Shown one piece after another: positions 9,861-18,632 of a stretch of DNA of 18,632 nt. Under the pieces are notes generated by a model, which had not been told where the DNA came from, did no database searches, and saw nothing but the letters and a program-made list of their open reading frames with translations. The number at the start of each line of letters is the position of its first letter. Position 1 is the stretch's first letter. The position numbers and the translations under genes are program-made. Source of the DNA: Phoronis ovalis (taxonomy: Eukaryota; Phoronida; Phoronidae); contig JAOXYB010017653.1 of assembly GCA_028565635.1 (NCBI GenBank), forward strand, positions 1 through 18,632, read 5' to 3'.

Positions 9861-12800
9861 GTAAGTTTTTACACAATTTTGCTTATATTAACGATGACAA
9901 ATTTATCAAGTTTCACAAACAAAATTGAATTTACTAGTTAACTTTTTGCCCGGAACATGCAATGTAAGGATAAAAAATTGAGAAATAATCGTAAAATTGT
10001 ATGATTTTTGAATTTCGATTGCATCGTTTTATTTGGGTAAAATTTTCGCAAATTGCGTAACTTTGACTCTCTTTTAAGTACAAGTTAATCACTAAATTGG
10101 TTTTGGAATGAAATACAGCACGAGTATGTACATCACGTTAGAATGCCCCGTGCAACTTTACAATGCCTCTGCATTTACAGGTGTATAATCTATCTCACTC
10201 ATCACTCTGCTATAGCGGTGTTTTGGGAATATTTATTTTTCTCAAACTTATCCTGAAATTTGTTTAATTTTGACATAAACTGGACGAATAGTAATTCTGA
10301 ATATGCAGAACGGTACTGAACAAATGACTATAATTACTTAAGACTCTTCCAACAGAAATAAAAAAATAATGAAAATAAATTTTTGATTTTGTACATTTGA
10401 GTGATTGTAGTATATAAACTGTTAGGGGAATATTATATGATGTCCTTTTTGCTGCATATTGCAATCAGGTACAAGTAAACATAGCAGCATCCTCAGGGCA
10501 ACATATTTTGCCTATAGATGTGCAACTGAAAGAAAGTAGAACAAATACTAAATATTTGAGAGTACTTGGCGTCACCCACAAAACCATGTATTTCTTTTAA
10601 AAATCTGTTAATATCAAATAACGTTACTGACGAATAAATAACAATCACATCTTCAACTGGAAAATATTCGATATGACAGATTAATTCGTTAGACCACAAT
10701 TAATAAATTCTTTGTATTATTATTATTTTTTTAATATTTAGGCCTAAAGCTAAGAAGTCACACCTGGCTGGGTAATAGTATCCGTTACATTAGTAGAAAG
10801 TAGAAGTTAAATATTGTTATTCTGCAAAACCACCAACTTCCCTGATATAACACTCACCTCCAGTACTCTTCATGTATATTAAAAATAATTATGTATCTAT
10901 TATAAAAATCCATTTCGTGCAAATACACGATTGGGATATAACCATCATCTAGAAAACAATGTAAAGGAAATACTTGATCCAAATATTGATATAACTGAAG
11001 CAAATATCAATATAATTTAAGAATAGAAATCTTCAACAAAGTACATGTACATATAATTTCACGATTGTGATACAGGACGCAATGTGATTGAAAGTACAGT
11101 ATCACTGCCTAACAACAGAGCAACACCTAATGTCATTGGTCATTTCACTATATATTAGACTGGCTCAAGTCTGCCTGGCTAAATATTTTATTTTAACATA
11201 AATCATTACTTTGAGAAAATCTTTATGCAACACAAAATATCATATTTTCAGTCATTAGTTGGAGAAAATCTTTATACAACATAACATATCATATTTTCAC
11301 TGTTTATATATACCCCGGTTTTATATATGGCCTGGCAGACTTAAAATGATTTGATAAAAAAAATTGAAAACTGCAAAATGTACAGTAATTAATAAAATTC
11401 ATGTTTTAATGATTATTAAATATAATCAGAATAAAAATTAATAACATTATCAAAAAAAATTAACAGTATAAAAAAATCATTTTAGGCTTATGCAAGTCTA
11501 ACTATATATCTACAGATGATCTAAATGATTTGTTTGTAATTTGGAGGTATAACGGACTACAGACTGTACTTCGATTTCCCTGAAAACGGTTCCATGACAA
11601 CCGTTTTCATTTTTGAAAATTTGATAAATTGTATTGTTTAATAGTTATTGTTATTCATAGCGAATGACATAATTATTACACTATGATGTTAATTTTAAAG
11701 CAGGAAATACTTTTGTGAATTTTTCAAGCATGTACTGTTTCGTCCGGGGTTCGTCTTGCTTACGAAGGAAGATCAAATAATAGTAGAGATGTTAGCACGA
11801 CTGCACACAAACTGGTATATGTTTATATATACAATCTTATGTGTTGAAGCATGTGAAAGACAAGGTGGTAATAAATTATACTAGTTTAATGAATAATATA
11901 TCAACAGTAAGATGCATTAATTAAATACAAAATCAAGCTACGTAGTTCAAAGTAATACTAACAACTGATATACGACAAATTAGATCTAAAGAATTCACTA
12001 AAAATTAACAAAAATAGCCACGATTATAAAGTGTACGGTTTTATTTAATTATTTACATATATACTTTATACTGTAAATAATAATGTGCTTTAAATTAGTT
12101 TAAACCATTTATTTAGTATAAGACCACCATAGTTGTTTTGTGTTTGATGTTTTTGGTAAGATCAGTTTTGTACCAGAGTTAGCGCATGAGTACCGTTATT
12201 TGAACAGTTCATCAGGATGTCTACTTTAACGTACAAAAAATTTAAAAAAATACTTTTGAGCGAAAAATAAAATATTCTTCAAAACAATACCAGAGTAAAA
12301 ACGATATAGCTACCTATAAATATGAATCCATATATTTAAAGGTTTCCATAGCCAATTTCTCGTAAAAAAACACATTTTGGATGGGAAATTTACATACCAG
12401 CAAAACAGGTTGCTCTCCTGTTGGATTGCAAGGTAAAATGCAATTTCATTAGATAGCTATCTTGTTATCACTTTGATAATAGGTGTTTCGGATAAGACTG
12501 TATGTTTCTCAAAATAATCACGAATTTCCTTATTTACACATTATGGGTTAAACAGTAGTTGAAACATAAAAATTATGCCTTTAGTTATGTTCCTGCTATA
12601 ACACGAAAAAGACCATTTGTGTTTTGACCGACCTTACGATGAGCTGCGAATTATTAAACACGGTAAATGTGCCAATTTTAAATATTTATTAATTGCCCAT
12701 TATAAGAGAAAGATGGCATTTGTCATGTGACACCTATTAGCATTCTGCTACAACTGATCAAACTTTAAAATTCATAATTAATATATATATATATATTCTT

Positions 12801-15800
12801 TGTATTTTCAGTTTTCGTACTGGTTACCGGTTTAGAGTTCCAGAGATTTGATGGGTGGTATAACAATGTGGCTAACCCAGCATGGGGAACTCCAGGTTGG
12901 TACATAATATATGATAGATTTCATTGTCTTTTCAAGAGAAGTCTCAAAAGTACAAAAGATGTATGATGTTAACAAAAAAATGGGCATTATATTACAGAAT
13001 TAAATCTGTTCTTGAAAATTCATTAAACACTTCATCATAAACTTAAATAAATATTTGATATACGTGGCAAGAACGTTTTGCAAAGGTGGAGTGTTCTTAA
13101 CTGGTTATTCTTTTTCCATTCACCAAGAATAATGAATGTATATCCCACGCTGCCGTGTCACCCTGAAAGTAGCATGTTACTTTTAGCATTTTAGTGAAAA
13201 AATACTTTTTATCATCGTGATATAATACCAAACGTTAAAGCAGACGGAAAGTGTAACCCATGGTGTACCGTTTGGAATAGAGCGTCAGTTTTGTAGATTT
13301 TTTTATTTACAAACATTTACTTCTTTAGTATAACAATAGACCCTATTGTCCATTTTTACTATCGTATATGACTATATCATTTGGGCCACTCACTTATCCC
13401 CATTTGCTTACCCTTTTATAAAAGTAGATTTTTTTCATCACATTGAATGGAGATTCAAACTTTACTTTTGTGCAGGTGCTCACTTAATGAGAAAAGCGGA
13501 TTCCGTATATGCAGATGGTGTGTACACATATCCAGAGGGACGACCAAATGAGCGGTTAATTAGCTGGAAAGCTATGAGTGGACCCTCGGGTTTACCATCA
13601 TACATGAATAGGACAGCCTTTCTCGCCGGATTTGGTAACTAAAATACATCAAGACTGATTTACAGATAAGAGTGAATTTGCCAATAACATCTGTGCCAAC
13701 GTAAACTACGTGTGTGCACAATAGACCCGATGCAATTTTTAAATATTTGAGAGCTTCAACTATTTTGAAGGACAACACTTTTTAATTTCTGACACGTTTA
13801 CAATATACTACCACAGATAGTAAAATATAAATATATTGTTCTCGTTCTATGTACACAGGACAATTCGTAAGTTTGGAGAGTCTAAAAGGAGTCGTGCCTG
13901 TATGTCCTCGGGAGCTTACACCAATTCCTGTCCCAGAATGCGACCCAGATTATGATTCAGGTTGTACTGGAAAGAAAAAGGTGCCATTTCTGAGGGCAAA
14001 ATATGACAAGAAGACGGGACAAAGCCCAGGTTCACCTAGAGAACAGGTGAGATGCGTAAATGTTCTGTTTATTAATTTGTTTAAAACATTTGTCTGAGTA
14101 CGTCCTTGATATAAGTAAATATAATAATTTTGCTGAGTCACGCAGCAGTTGTGGGCACGTTCAACTGCTTAAAGTGAACAAGGTGCCATTAATATGACAT
14201 CTAGCTGCATCTTAAAAGAATAATTTCCAACAATCCATTTTGAAGTTATATACAATTGTCTATACAAATGCATACAAACTTGTTCACCTCTGATGTGAGA
14301 GCGCTTTATAGTATGGGTTACCAGAGCTATCAACACCCGGGGGAGCTCTTCCTATATCGGTCTATATATACATATGCCGCCCTTCAGGGTCCCATTTTTG
14401 GGCTACCATGATATTTCAGGGTAGGTTATTTCACTTCTGGATATTTCAGGGTGGGTATTTGACGTCAAGGGAATATTTCAGGGTGGGTTTTTGAAGATAT
14501 TTTAGAGTGGCATAGTTGGCAACTGTCACGCATATTTCGGCCAAAATGATTTTTTTTGAAGGAGTACGATAGAAGTTGAATACTTTTTTTTTTGCTTGTC
14601 AATTTTTTCTGGCAACACAGAGACGCTTTTGGGGCCAAGGATATTTCAGGGTAGGTATTTTTTCAATTCCGGGGATATCTCAGGGTCAGGGTTTGGACCC
14701 CTGGGCCTCATACCCTACCTCATATAAAAGAGAGTGCCCCCCCCGGGCATCAACACAAATGCCTGTAATCTCAAAATGAATTTTTGATAATTCTTGTTGG
14801 GAAATTCTTCTTTGAAAATGTACCTAAAGGTATGTTATGTTAGTGGTGCCTTATTCACTTTAAACAGGTAAACAGTTGGGAAGAAGTGACATAACGAATT
14901 AATATTTAATTTTAAAAATCGCCATTGTAACATTCATATGACATTCATCAAGAACTGGCTAGAATCGGCTTACCTCGAGGGCTGTTACAATGTTCAATAT
15001 TAATACTTGTGTTTGATTTTCTTGGCACAAAAAAAAAATGTTTTTTGAAACCCATATGAATTTAGAAAGCCTTAAAGGCGTCTCTAAAAAAGCACAAGGT
15101 ATAGTACCAGTGCACTATATTCCTCCTAGTAGGTCTCGCATCTCTAGTCAACAAATTTCACCAAGTACATCTGTAAATTTTTTTGTTTTACACACGGTCT
15201 GAAACTACTAGCGTTAACCTTTAAGAAAAAAATAATGAAGTTTAATATGTTTCTAAATCGTCCCTCCAGTTCAGTGTTAAGTGATCACTTAGTAGTACAA
15301 TACTGTATCATGCACATGTAACTATAATAGTAGGTTTGTAATGATCGATCTTACACCTGCTCCCAGTAATACCGTTAATCTAGTTTGTCTAATTACGAAC
15401 ACGCAATGACATGACAATCCAATTTGCAGCATGGCACCGTGAGAAAAGTATTAATATGTGAATTTTTCAAGAAAATATTAATTTAGGAGGAAGAACTTTA
15501 GAAATTAAGAAATACAGTTGCATATACACAACATACATGGATCACTAGAAATGATATAAATCTCACAGTATTTTCAATTAGTAATATTACCTTTACCGGG
15601 GTTCGTTCAGGCACACAGGTACTGTTCAGTTTCTTGTTCTCTGTTGATGGCTAGAACATCGATAGGCAAATTTAACAAGGCCACAATAGTTTCAAAAAGA
15701 ACTAATAATTTCTGCGTGTTATGTTTTTATGATGGAGCAGCGCCTAGGGGTGTTCTTTCGGAGTTTTTTGCCAGGGGTTATAACGGTGAAAATTCCGGTA

Positions 15801-18568
15801 GCTAGAAATACGTGATATTTCATAATAATCTAACTACGCTCTATCACCTACTGAATACATTTTATTCAATCGTTTTTTAGCTGAATTTGGTATCTTCTTA
15901 TATTGATGGAAGCGTGATTTACAGTAATAGTAAAGTGTGGGTAGATACTATGAGATCGTTTACAGACGGCAAATTGAAGAGTAGAGACGAAGAAGGATTA
16001 TGGCCAGCACTTAATGATCCATATTTGAACATGTTGAATCTCCCACCATCTCGGGAACATGAGATGATGAAGCCGGAGAGGCAGTGGTGTAAGTTCTCAT
16101 GGGAAGCCAAATCTATCCACGTTATCTCTTTTGGGTTGAGAGCCTTCATTCATTCAATTAGTTTTTAATTCTCATCAATTTTATTTTCACCAAGGTGTTG
16201 CATGAACATCATTCTCATGACACTTTTTAATTGAAACAAAATCTGAAATAAGATCTAAAGTGTCTAGCTCTTTACTATGCTTACACAGTACTAGAAATGT
16301 TGCCATAATCAAAAAGGCTATTACTTGAGCGTGGTCTCTATTTAGATACAGATCTTTCGTAATTGTACTGCTGGCACGAGGATCGTGATTTTTTTAACCA
16401 TTTGACAATGGAATGTTTGCACCACTTAGGGAAATAACGTGCGAGCGATAAACTTGTTTGATCAGTTAGATTTTAAACATAATAAATTGCCTATTCTCAC
16501 TGTCACTCCCAGTCTTTAGCATGGTAGAAACACGTACAAAATGCCGCCCTGAATTCATGTAAATTGACGCACTATTGGGGAGGGGAGGGGAGGGGCGACT
16601 ACTAACTTATTTTAGTGGCACGATTACTGGAAGAGTGCGATAGTTGAAAAAATACGGCAATTTTAATTTCCAATGTAAAAAATGGTAATTGATTAATAAT
16701 AATAAAGAACGAAGATCAAAAGGATTTGTAACTCTAATTTTCAGTGCTTGGTGACGCCAGACTATTCCAGCATCCAGCGACGTTAGCGTTTGGTGTAATA
16801 TTTCACCGTTATCATAATTTTCTTGCAAAGAAATTCAAACAGGAAAATCCAGATTGGGATGATGAGCAGTTGTTCTACCACACAAGAAAATGGATTATTG
16901 CCATACAGCAGGTGAGAAGATTATTCGATAACTATAAATTATCTCACAATGTAGGACACTTGTACCTTTTCCCCAGGACAGCCTGGCAAACCTTGCAAGG
17001 TGTATAAATAGGTCATCATGCGGGCAGATAGTTTCGCCGCATATTAACGAACTTTAAAAAAACGGTTTGCAGGTGAATGGGGAATAGACAAGGCCTTCCA
17101 AGCTACACCAACAAACGGTGTATCTAAGCATAAAACATGTAAACAATATCTTGATTTGTTATATGTTTTTAACCTACCAAATAATTATCCTCATTGCGGG
17201 GTGCTTTTGATTAATTTAGTACTTAAAACAGAAACTTTGTTTTAACATTCCGTACATGTCTCCATTACTTAAAACTTTTTTATAATATTAAGTATGTATA
17301 TAGCTTCAGAGGTAACAACATTCTCGAAATTCAACGGAATCTGTAGCTCGAATTCGTTTAATTATGCATTCCTGGGGCTCTGTGGATGGGCCGTCTTCCC
17401 CCGGGGTACTCAAGGTTTTTTGACTACGGGGATGTGCCGCAGAACCCAATCCAAAATTTTTAAATTTTAGGGTAGCAATCCAAATTTTGTGAAATTTTAG
17501 GGTAGCAATCCAAAATTTTAAAATATTTGAGTATAGCAATCCATTTTTACGCAAACTGACTGGTACAAACCAAATTCCAAATTTAGTTACGGAATTATGG
17601 ATACAAACCTAAAATTAATCCAAATTATTTGCTGTAAGCAGTGGGCAGCAATCCAAATTTTTGAATATCGTTACGGTAGCAATCCAAAAAAATACAATAA
17701 AAAGTATACAATCCAAATCCAAAATTTTCAACTCGGCTGCACACCCCCACCAAAAAATAACTGGAGTACCCCCCGAGCGTCTTCCCCTATGGAAACTCTA
17801 CTACTTTAAGTGCGGTACGATATAAGGTCACTTAGCGTAAACTGACCTATGACCGCTGATGTACAATTTTGTAGGTCCTAGGAAGGGTTTTATAGCATTA
17901 ATTTAATTTTTCTAGGTCCTAGGATTGGAATCATTTCTAGCGCGTTAACGATTTTTGGTCAACTTGGTACATTTTATTTTTAATAATTTGAACTTGATTA
18001 AAGCAATGAAAAAGGCATTAAGGGATGTCGGTGTCACTGATTGTAGAATCATTATGAAATCTTTATTCTTTCGTTTTTAGAAAATCTACATGTATGACTA
18101 CTACCCAGCGTTCACAAATGATACATTAGACACGTATACAGGATACAAAAGTTACGTTCATCCGGGCGTATCTAGTTTGTTCCAGGCAGCTGCATTTAGA
18201 TTTGGGCACAGTTTGGTTTCACCGGGATTCTATAGAAGGTACGGAATTCGTATACACTAAAGCCGCGTTTTGGCGTCCATGGCAGGAATACAAACAGCAC
18301 TATAGCCTACAGTGCATGCATATTTGTGCAACCACGCACCTTATTCATCAGTTTGTACTCGTGGCTTTTTGCGTATATGAAATTTTTTTTTTTTTAATAA
18401 ATATTAAGGATGCACCGAATAATAATATATTGAAGAATTGGTTACAGTATGACAATGCCTTTTTCAATTTCTAGGGATGGGCAATGCAATTTTCTAAACA
18501 CTACAGAGAAAACAGGATCTGCTGGACAGTATGCTGTCAGATTGTGTAACACTTGGTTTCATGGAGAT
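9815..18568 (+). CDS. DUOX: Dual oxidase (DUOX), N-terminal part, 8 exons, runs off right edge
   Basis: DUOX is a membrane NADPH oxidase releasing H2O2 outside the cell, used in mucosal defence, matrix cross-linking or hormone synthesis depending on the animal. Exons 9815-9860, 12812-12895, 13476-13634, 13859-14046, 15881-16088, 16745-16911, 18081-18238 and 18475-18568 join into 368 residues with no frame break. Signal peptide about 1-22; then QRFDGWYNN (26-34), ADGVY (56-60), GQSP-SPREQ (150-159), SYIDGS (165-170) and FRFGHSLVSPG (323-333), the DUOX peroxidase-homology domain. Three sequons: N88RT, N297DT, N345TT. The distal-histidine site reads GQFVSLE (97-103), without the histidine; the proximal motif keeps H327. 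The start has A at -3. Peroxidasin is unlikely, given the RFDGWYNN start and the adjacent DUOXA. Confidence 0.95.
11167..11342. mobile_element. Small inverted-repeat element (MITE-like)
   Basis: The ends are AAGTCTGCCTGGCTAAATA (11167-11185) and the inverse of AAGTCTGCCAGGCCATATA (11342-11324), identical at 16 of 19 positions. The 176-bp body carries a 49-bp tandem duplication and no ORF. I see no obvious target duplication, so a short transposon relic and a local rearrangement are both possible. Confidence 0.5.
11202..11299. repeat. 49-bp tandem duplication
   Basis: Units 11202-11250 and 11251-11299 share GAGAAAATCTTTAT-CAAC and ATATCATATTTTCA, with only a few substitutions. They lie inside the inverted-repeat element. 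Confidence 0.85.
11581..11609. repeat. Perfect 11-bp hairpin
   Basis: The arms TGAAAACGGTT and AACCGTTTTCA pair perfectly around a 7-nt loop CCATGAC. It lies in DUOX intron 1. Such a perfect, fairly GC-containing stem stands out in this AT-rich intron, but its role is unknown. Confidence 0.8.
12781..12796. repeat. (AT)8 microsatellite
   Basis: Eight AT units ending 15 bp before the exon 2 acceptor AG of DUOX, in the usual branch-point area. Confidence 0.9.
12812..12895 (+). CDS. DUOX: DUOX exon 2
   Basis: 84 nt, acceptor TGTATTTTCAG, completing the signal peptide (VFVLVTG) and starting the mature protein with LEFQRFDGWYNNVANPAWG, the conserved DUOX opening. The donor GTTGGT is weak but required by phase and by homology (WG-x-x-G). 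Confidence 0.92.
12896..13475 (+). other. DUOX intron 2, nothing else seen
   Basis: 580-bp AT-rich intron. The frame in front of exon 3 is open for some distance upstream, but the acceptor at 13475 fits homology better. No repeat or RNA gene seen. Confidence 0.75.
13476..13634 (+). CDS. DUOX: DUOX exon 3
   Basis: 159 nt, acceptor TTTTGTGCAG, donor GTAACT, phase 1 at both ends. It encodes residues 45-96 with SVYADGVY, ISWKAMSGPSGLPSYMNRT (sequon N88) and LAGFG, aligning with the vertebrate SRGPAGLASLRNRT region. Confidence 0.95.
13859..14046 (+). CDS. DUOX: DUOX exon 4
   Basis: 188 nt encoding residues 97-159. It includes GQFVSLE, where active animal peroxidases have an Asp-His pair, three cysteines (C112, C124, C132) and YDKKTGQSPGSPREQ, a strong DUOX signature. 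Acceptor TACACAG, donor GTGAGA. Confidence 0.96.
14047..15880 (+). other. DUOX intron 4
   Basis: 1.8-kb intron between exons 4 and 5. It contains the 412-bp inverted-repeat transposon-like insertion (14337-14748). To the right is a weak inverted repeat of CATTGTAACA (14921-14930 and about 14984-14993) and otherwise featureless AT-rich DNA. Confidence 0.7.
14337..14748. mobile_element. Non-autonomous DNA transposon-like insertion 1
   Basis: A 412-bp insert flanked on both sides by the 8-bp direct repeat ATCAACAC (14329-14336 and 14749-14756), as a target duplication would be. The ends are imperfect inverted repeats: CCGGGGGAGCTCTTCC at the left; the right end, read inverted, is GCCCGGGGGGGGCACTCTC. 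Inside are about 30-bp-spaced copies of ATATTTCAGGGT-GGT (14411, 14441, 14473, 14641). No ORF codes for a transposase. An 8-bp duplication fits hAT, P or Merlin-type transposases; the family is not settled. Confidence 0.8.
15881..16088 (+). CDS. DUOX: DUOX exon 5
   Basis: 208 nt encoding residues 160-228. It starts LNLVSSYIDGSVIYSNS (family: TSWIDGS-xYG), then DTMRSFTDGKL. Acceptor CGTTTTTTAG. The donor is GTAAGT at 16089; a GT two bases earlier would bring in a stop at once, so this donor is preferred. Confidence 0.95.
16089..16744 (+). other. DUOX intron 5
   Basis: 656-bp intron, donor GTAAGT, acceptor ATTTTCAG. The one notable item is the G-quadruplex motif at 16577-16595; the rest is plain AT-rich DNA. 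Confidence 0.75.
16577..16595 (+). other. G-quadruplex motif, four G4 tracts
   Basis: Four runs of four G separated by single A residues, on the DUOX coding strand, in intron 5 about 150 bp before exon 6. One-base loops and four-G tracts predict a very stable parallel quadruplex in DNA or pre-mRNA. Confidence 0.85.
16745..16911 (+). CDS. DUOX: DUOX exon 6
   Basis: 167 nt encoding residues 229-284: LLGDARLFQHPATLAFGVIF, then HRYHNFLAKKFKQENPDWDD and the RKWIIAIQQ helix. This is the peroxidase helix region where DUOX has WFRYHNLWA. Acceptor ATTTTCAG, donor GTGAGA. Confidence 0.96.
17400..17777. mobile_element. Non-autonomous DNA transposon-like insertion 2
   Basis: A 378-bp insert flanked by CGTCTTCC (17392-17399 and 17778-17785); the match can be read as 10 bp because C residues continue. 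The left end CCCGGGGTACTC matches the inverted right end CTCGGGGGGTACTC, and the similarity extends through a TTTTTTG and GGGG-TGTGC stretch for about 40 bp. The interior holds 29-31-bp-spaced copies of GCAATCCAAA (CAATCC at 17447, 17476, 17506, 17537). There is no transposase. Ends and organisation resemble insertion 1. Confidence 0.82.
17872..17924. repeat. 12-bp direct repeat TAGGTCCTAGGA
   Basis: Perfect copies at 17872-17883 and 17913-17924, 41 bp apart, in DUOX intron 6. Each contains the palindrome CCTAGG. Possibly a small local duplication. Confidence 0.7.
18081..18238 (+). CDS. DUOX: DUOX exon 7
   Basis: 158 nt encoding residues 285-336: KIYMYDYYPAF, YTGYKSYVHPGVSS, then FQAAAFRFGHSLVSPGFYRR with the proximal-histidine motif (H327). 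Acceptor TCGTTTTTAG, donor GTACGG, phase 2. Confidence 0.95.
18475..18568 (+). CDS. DUOX: DUOX exon 8
   Basis: 94 nt encoding RDGQCNFLNTTEK (sequon N345) and YAVRLCNTWFHGD, matching the DUOX segment with two cysteines after the proximal helix. Acceptor TTTCAATTTCTAG, donor GTGAGT at 18569. The next exon is outside the window. Confidence 0.92.
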
Positions 18569-18582
18569 GTGAGTATACATCG

Positions 18583-18632
18583 TGTATGTGTATGTATATG
18601 TATGTGTATATGTATGTGTATATGTATGTGTA
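18583..18632. repeat. TATGTG-type microsatellite at window edge
   Basis: Repeats of TGTATATGTATG with a 12-bp period, starting 14 bp after the exon 8 donor of DUOX and continuing beyond the window. Confidence 0.9.

Larger units (their letters stand above)
9861..12811 (+). other. DUOX intron 1 (3 kb)
   Basis: Long AT-rich first intron with a clear donor (GTAAGT) and acceptor (TTTTCAG). I see no coding stretch. It holds a small inverted-repeat element with an internal duplication (11167-11342), a perfect hairpin (11581-11609) and an AT microsatellite just before exon 2. Confidence 0.75.
16912..18080 (+). other. DUOX intron 6
   Basis: 1.2-kb intron between exons 6 and 7. It contains the second transposon-like insertion (17400-17777) and a 12-bp direct repeat (17872, 17913). 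An acceptor-like TTTGCAG at 17066-17072 is followed by an open frame, but homologs have no exon here. Confidence 0.7.

Noticed and set aside
13346-13475. Upstream extension of the exon 3 frame as an alternative N-terminus
   Set aside because: The acceptor TTTTGTGCAG at 13475 and the exon 2 join give the conserved WG-x-x-G segment; the upstream frame has no DUOX similarity.
16912-17007. Read-through of the exon 6 frame into the intron
   Set aside because: The residues after the GTGAGA donor do not match DUOX, and exon 7 continues the alignment precisely.
17073-17245. Open frame after TTTGCAG in DUOX intron 6 that could be an extra exon
   Set aside because: Exons 6 and 7 join directly (RKWIIAIQQ to KIYMYDYYPAF) as in known DUOX proteins, and an extra exon would insert unrelated residues into a conserved helix.
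17306-17809. Open frames on both strands within transposon-like insertion 2
   Set aside because: They arise from tandem repeats inside the element and encode repetitive peptides without any transposase motif.

Overview
The window is AT-rich eukaryotic DNA with intron-rich protein genes. Every exon-intron border I could place obeys GT-AG, so this is an animal nuclear genome. The protein sequences, the C/G-rich inverted-repeat elements in introns and the frequent TACATGTA-type motif suggest a marine invertebrate, perhaps a mollusc or another lophotrochozoan. That species guess is inference.

Two genes of one pathway lie head to head. On the minus strand, 5485 down to 343, is a complete seven-exon gene for a dual oxidase maturation factor (DUOXA/NIP family). 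Its exons join to exactly 1200 nt, giving 399 residues plus a stop. On the plus strand, from 9815 to the right edge, are the first eight coding exons of a dual oxidase (DUOX). They join without a frame break into 1104 nt, or 368 residues: a signal peptide plus the first part of the peroxidase-homology domain. The rest of that domain, the EF hands and the NADPH-oxidase core must lie beyond the window. DUOXA carries DUOX out of the endoplasmic reticulum and stays with it at the plasma membrane, where the pair releases H2O2. Joint control from the shared 4.3-kb upstream region is therefore likely.

Layout: 1-342 DUOXA 3' flank with a 37-bp duplication; 343-5485 DUOXA, with a tRNA-like SINE candidate in intron 6 and a 2.4-kb intron 3; 5486-9594 intergenic, with a diverged tandem duplication and a possible extra exon at 7044-7256; 9595-9660 probable DUOX core promoter (palindromic CCAAT box plus TATA-like box); 9815-18568 DUOX exons 1-8. 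DUOX introns hold a small inverted-repeat element (11167-11342), a perfect hairpin (11581-11609), two related non-autonomous DNA-transposon-like insertions with 8-bp target duplications (14337-14748 and 17400-17777) and a G-quadruplex motif (16577-16595). The window ends in a TATGTG-type microsatellite just past the exon 8 donor.

The most interesting points are the head-to-head DUOX/DUOXA pair in what looks like an invertebrate, a peroxidase domain that keeps the proximal-histidine motif but has lost the distal histidine, and two intronic insertions of what appears to be one transposon family.
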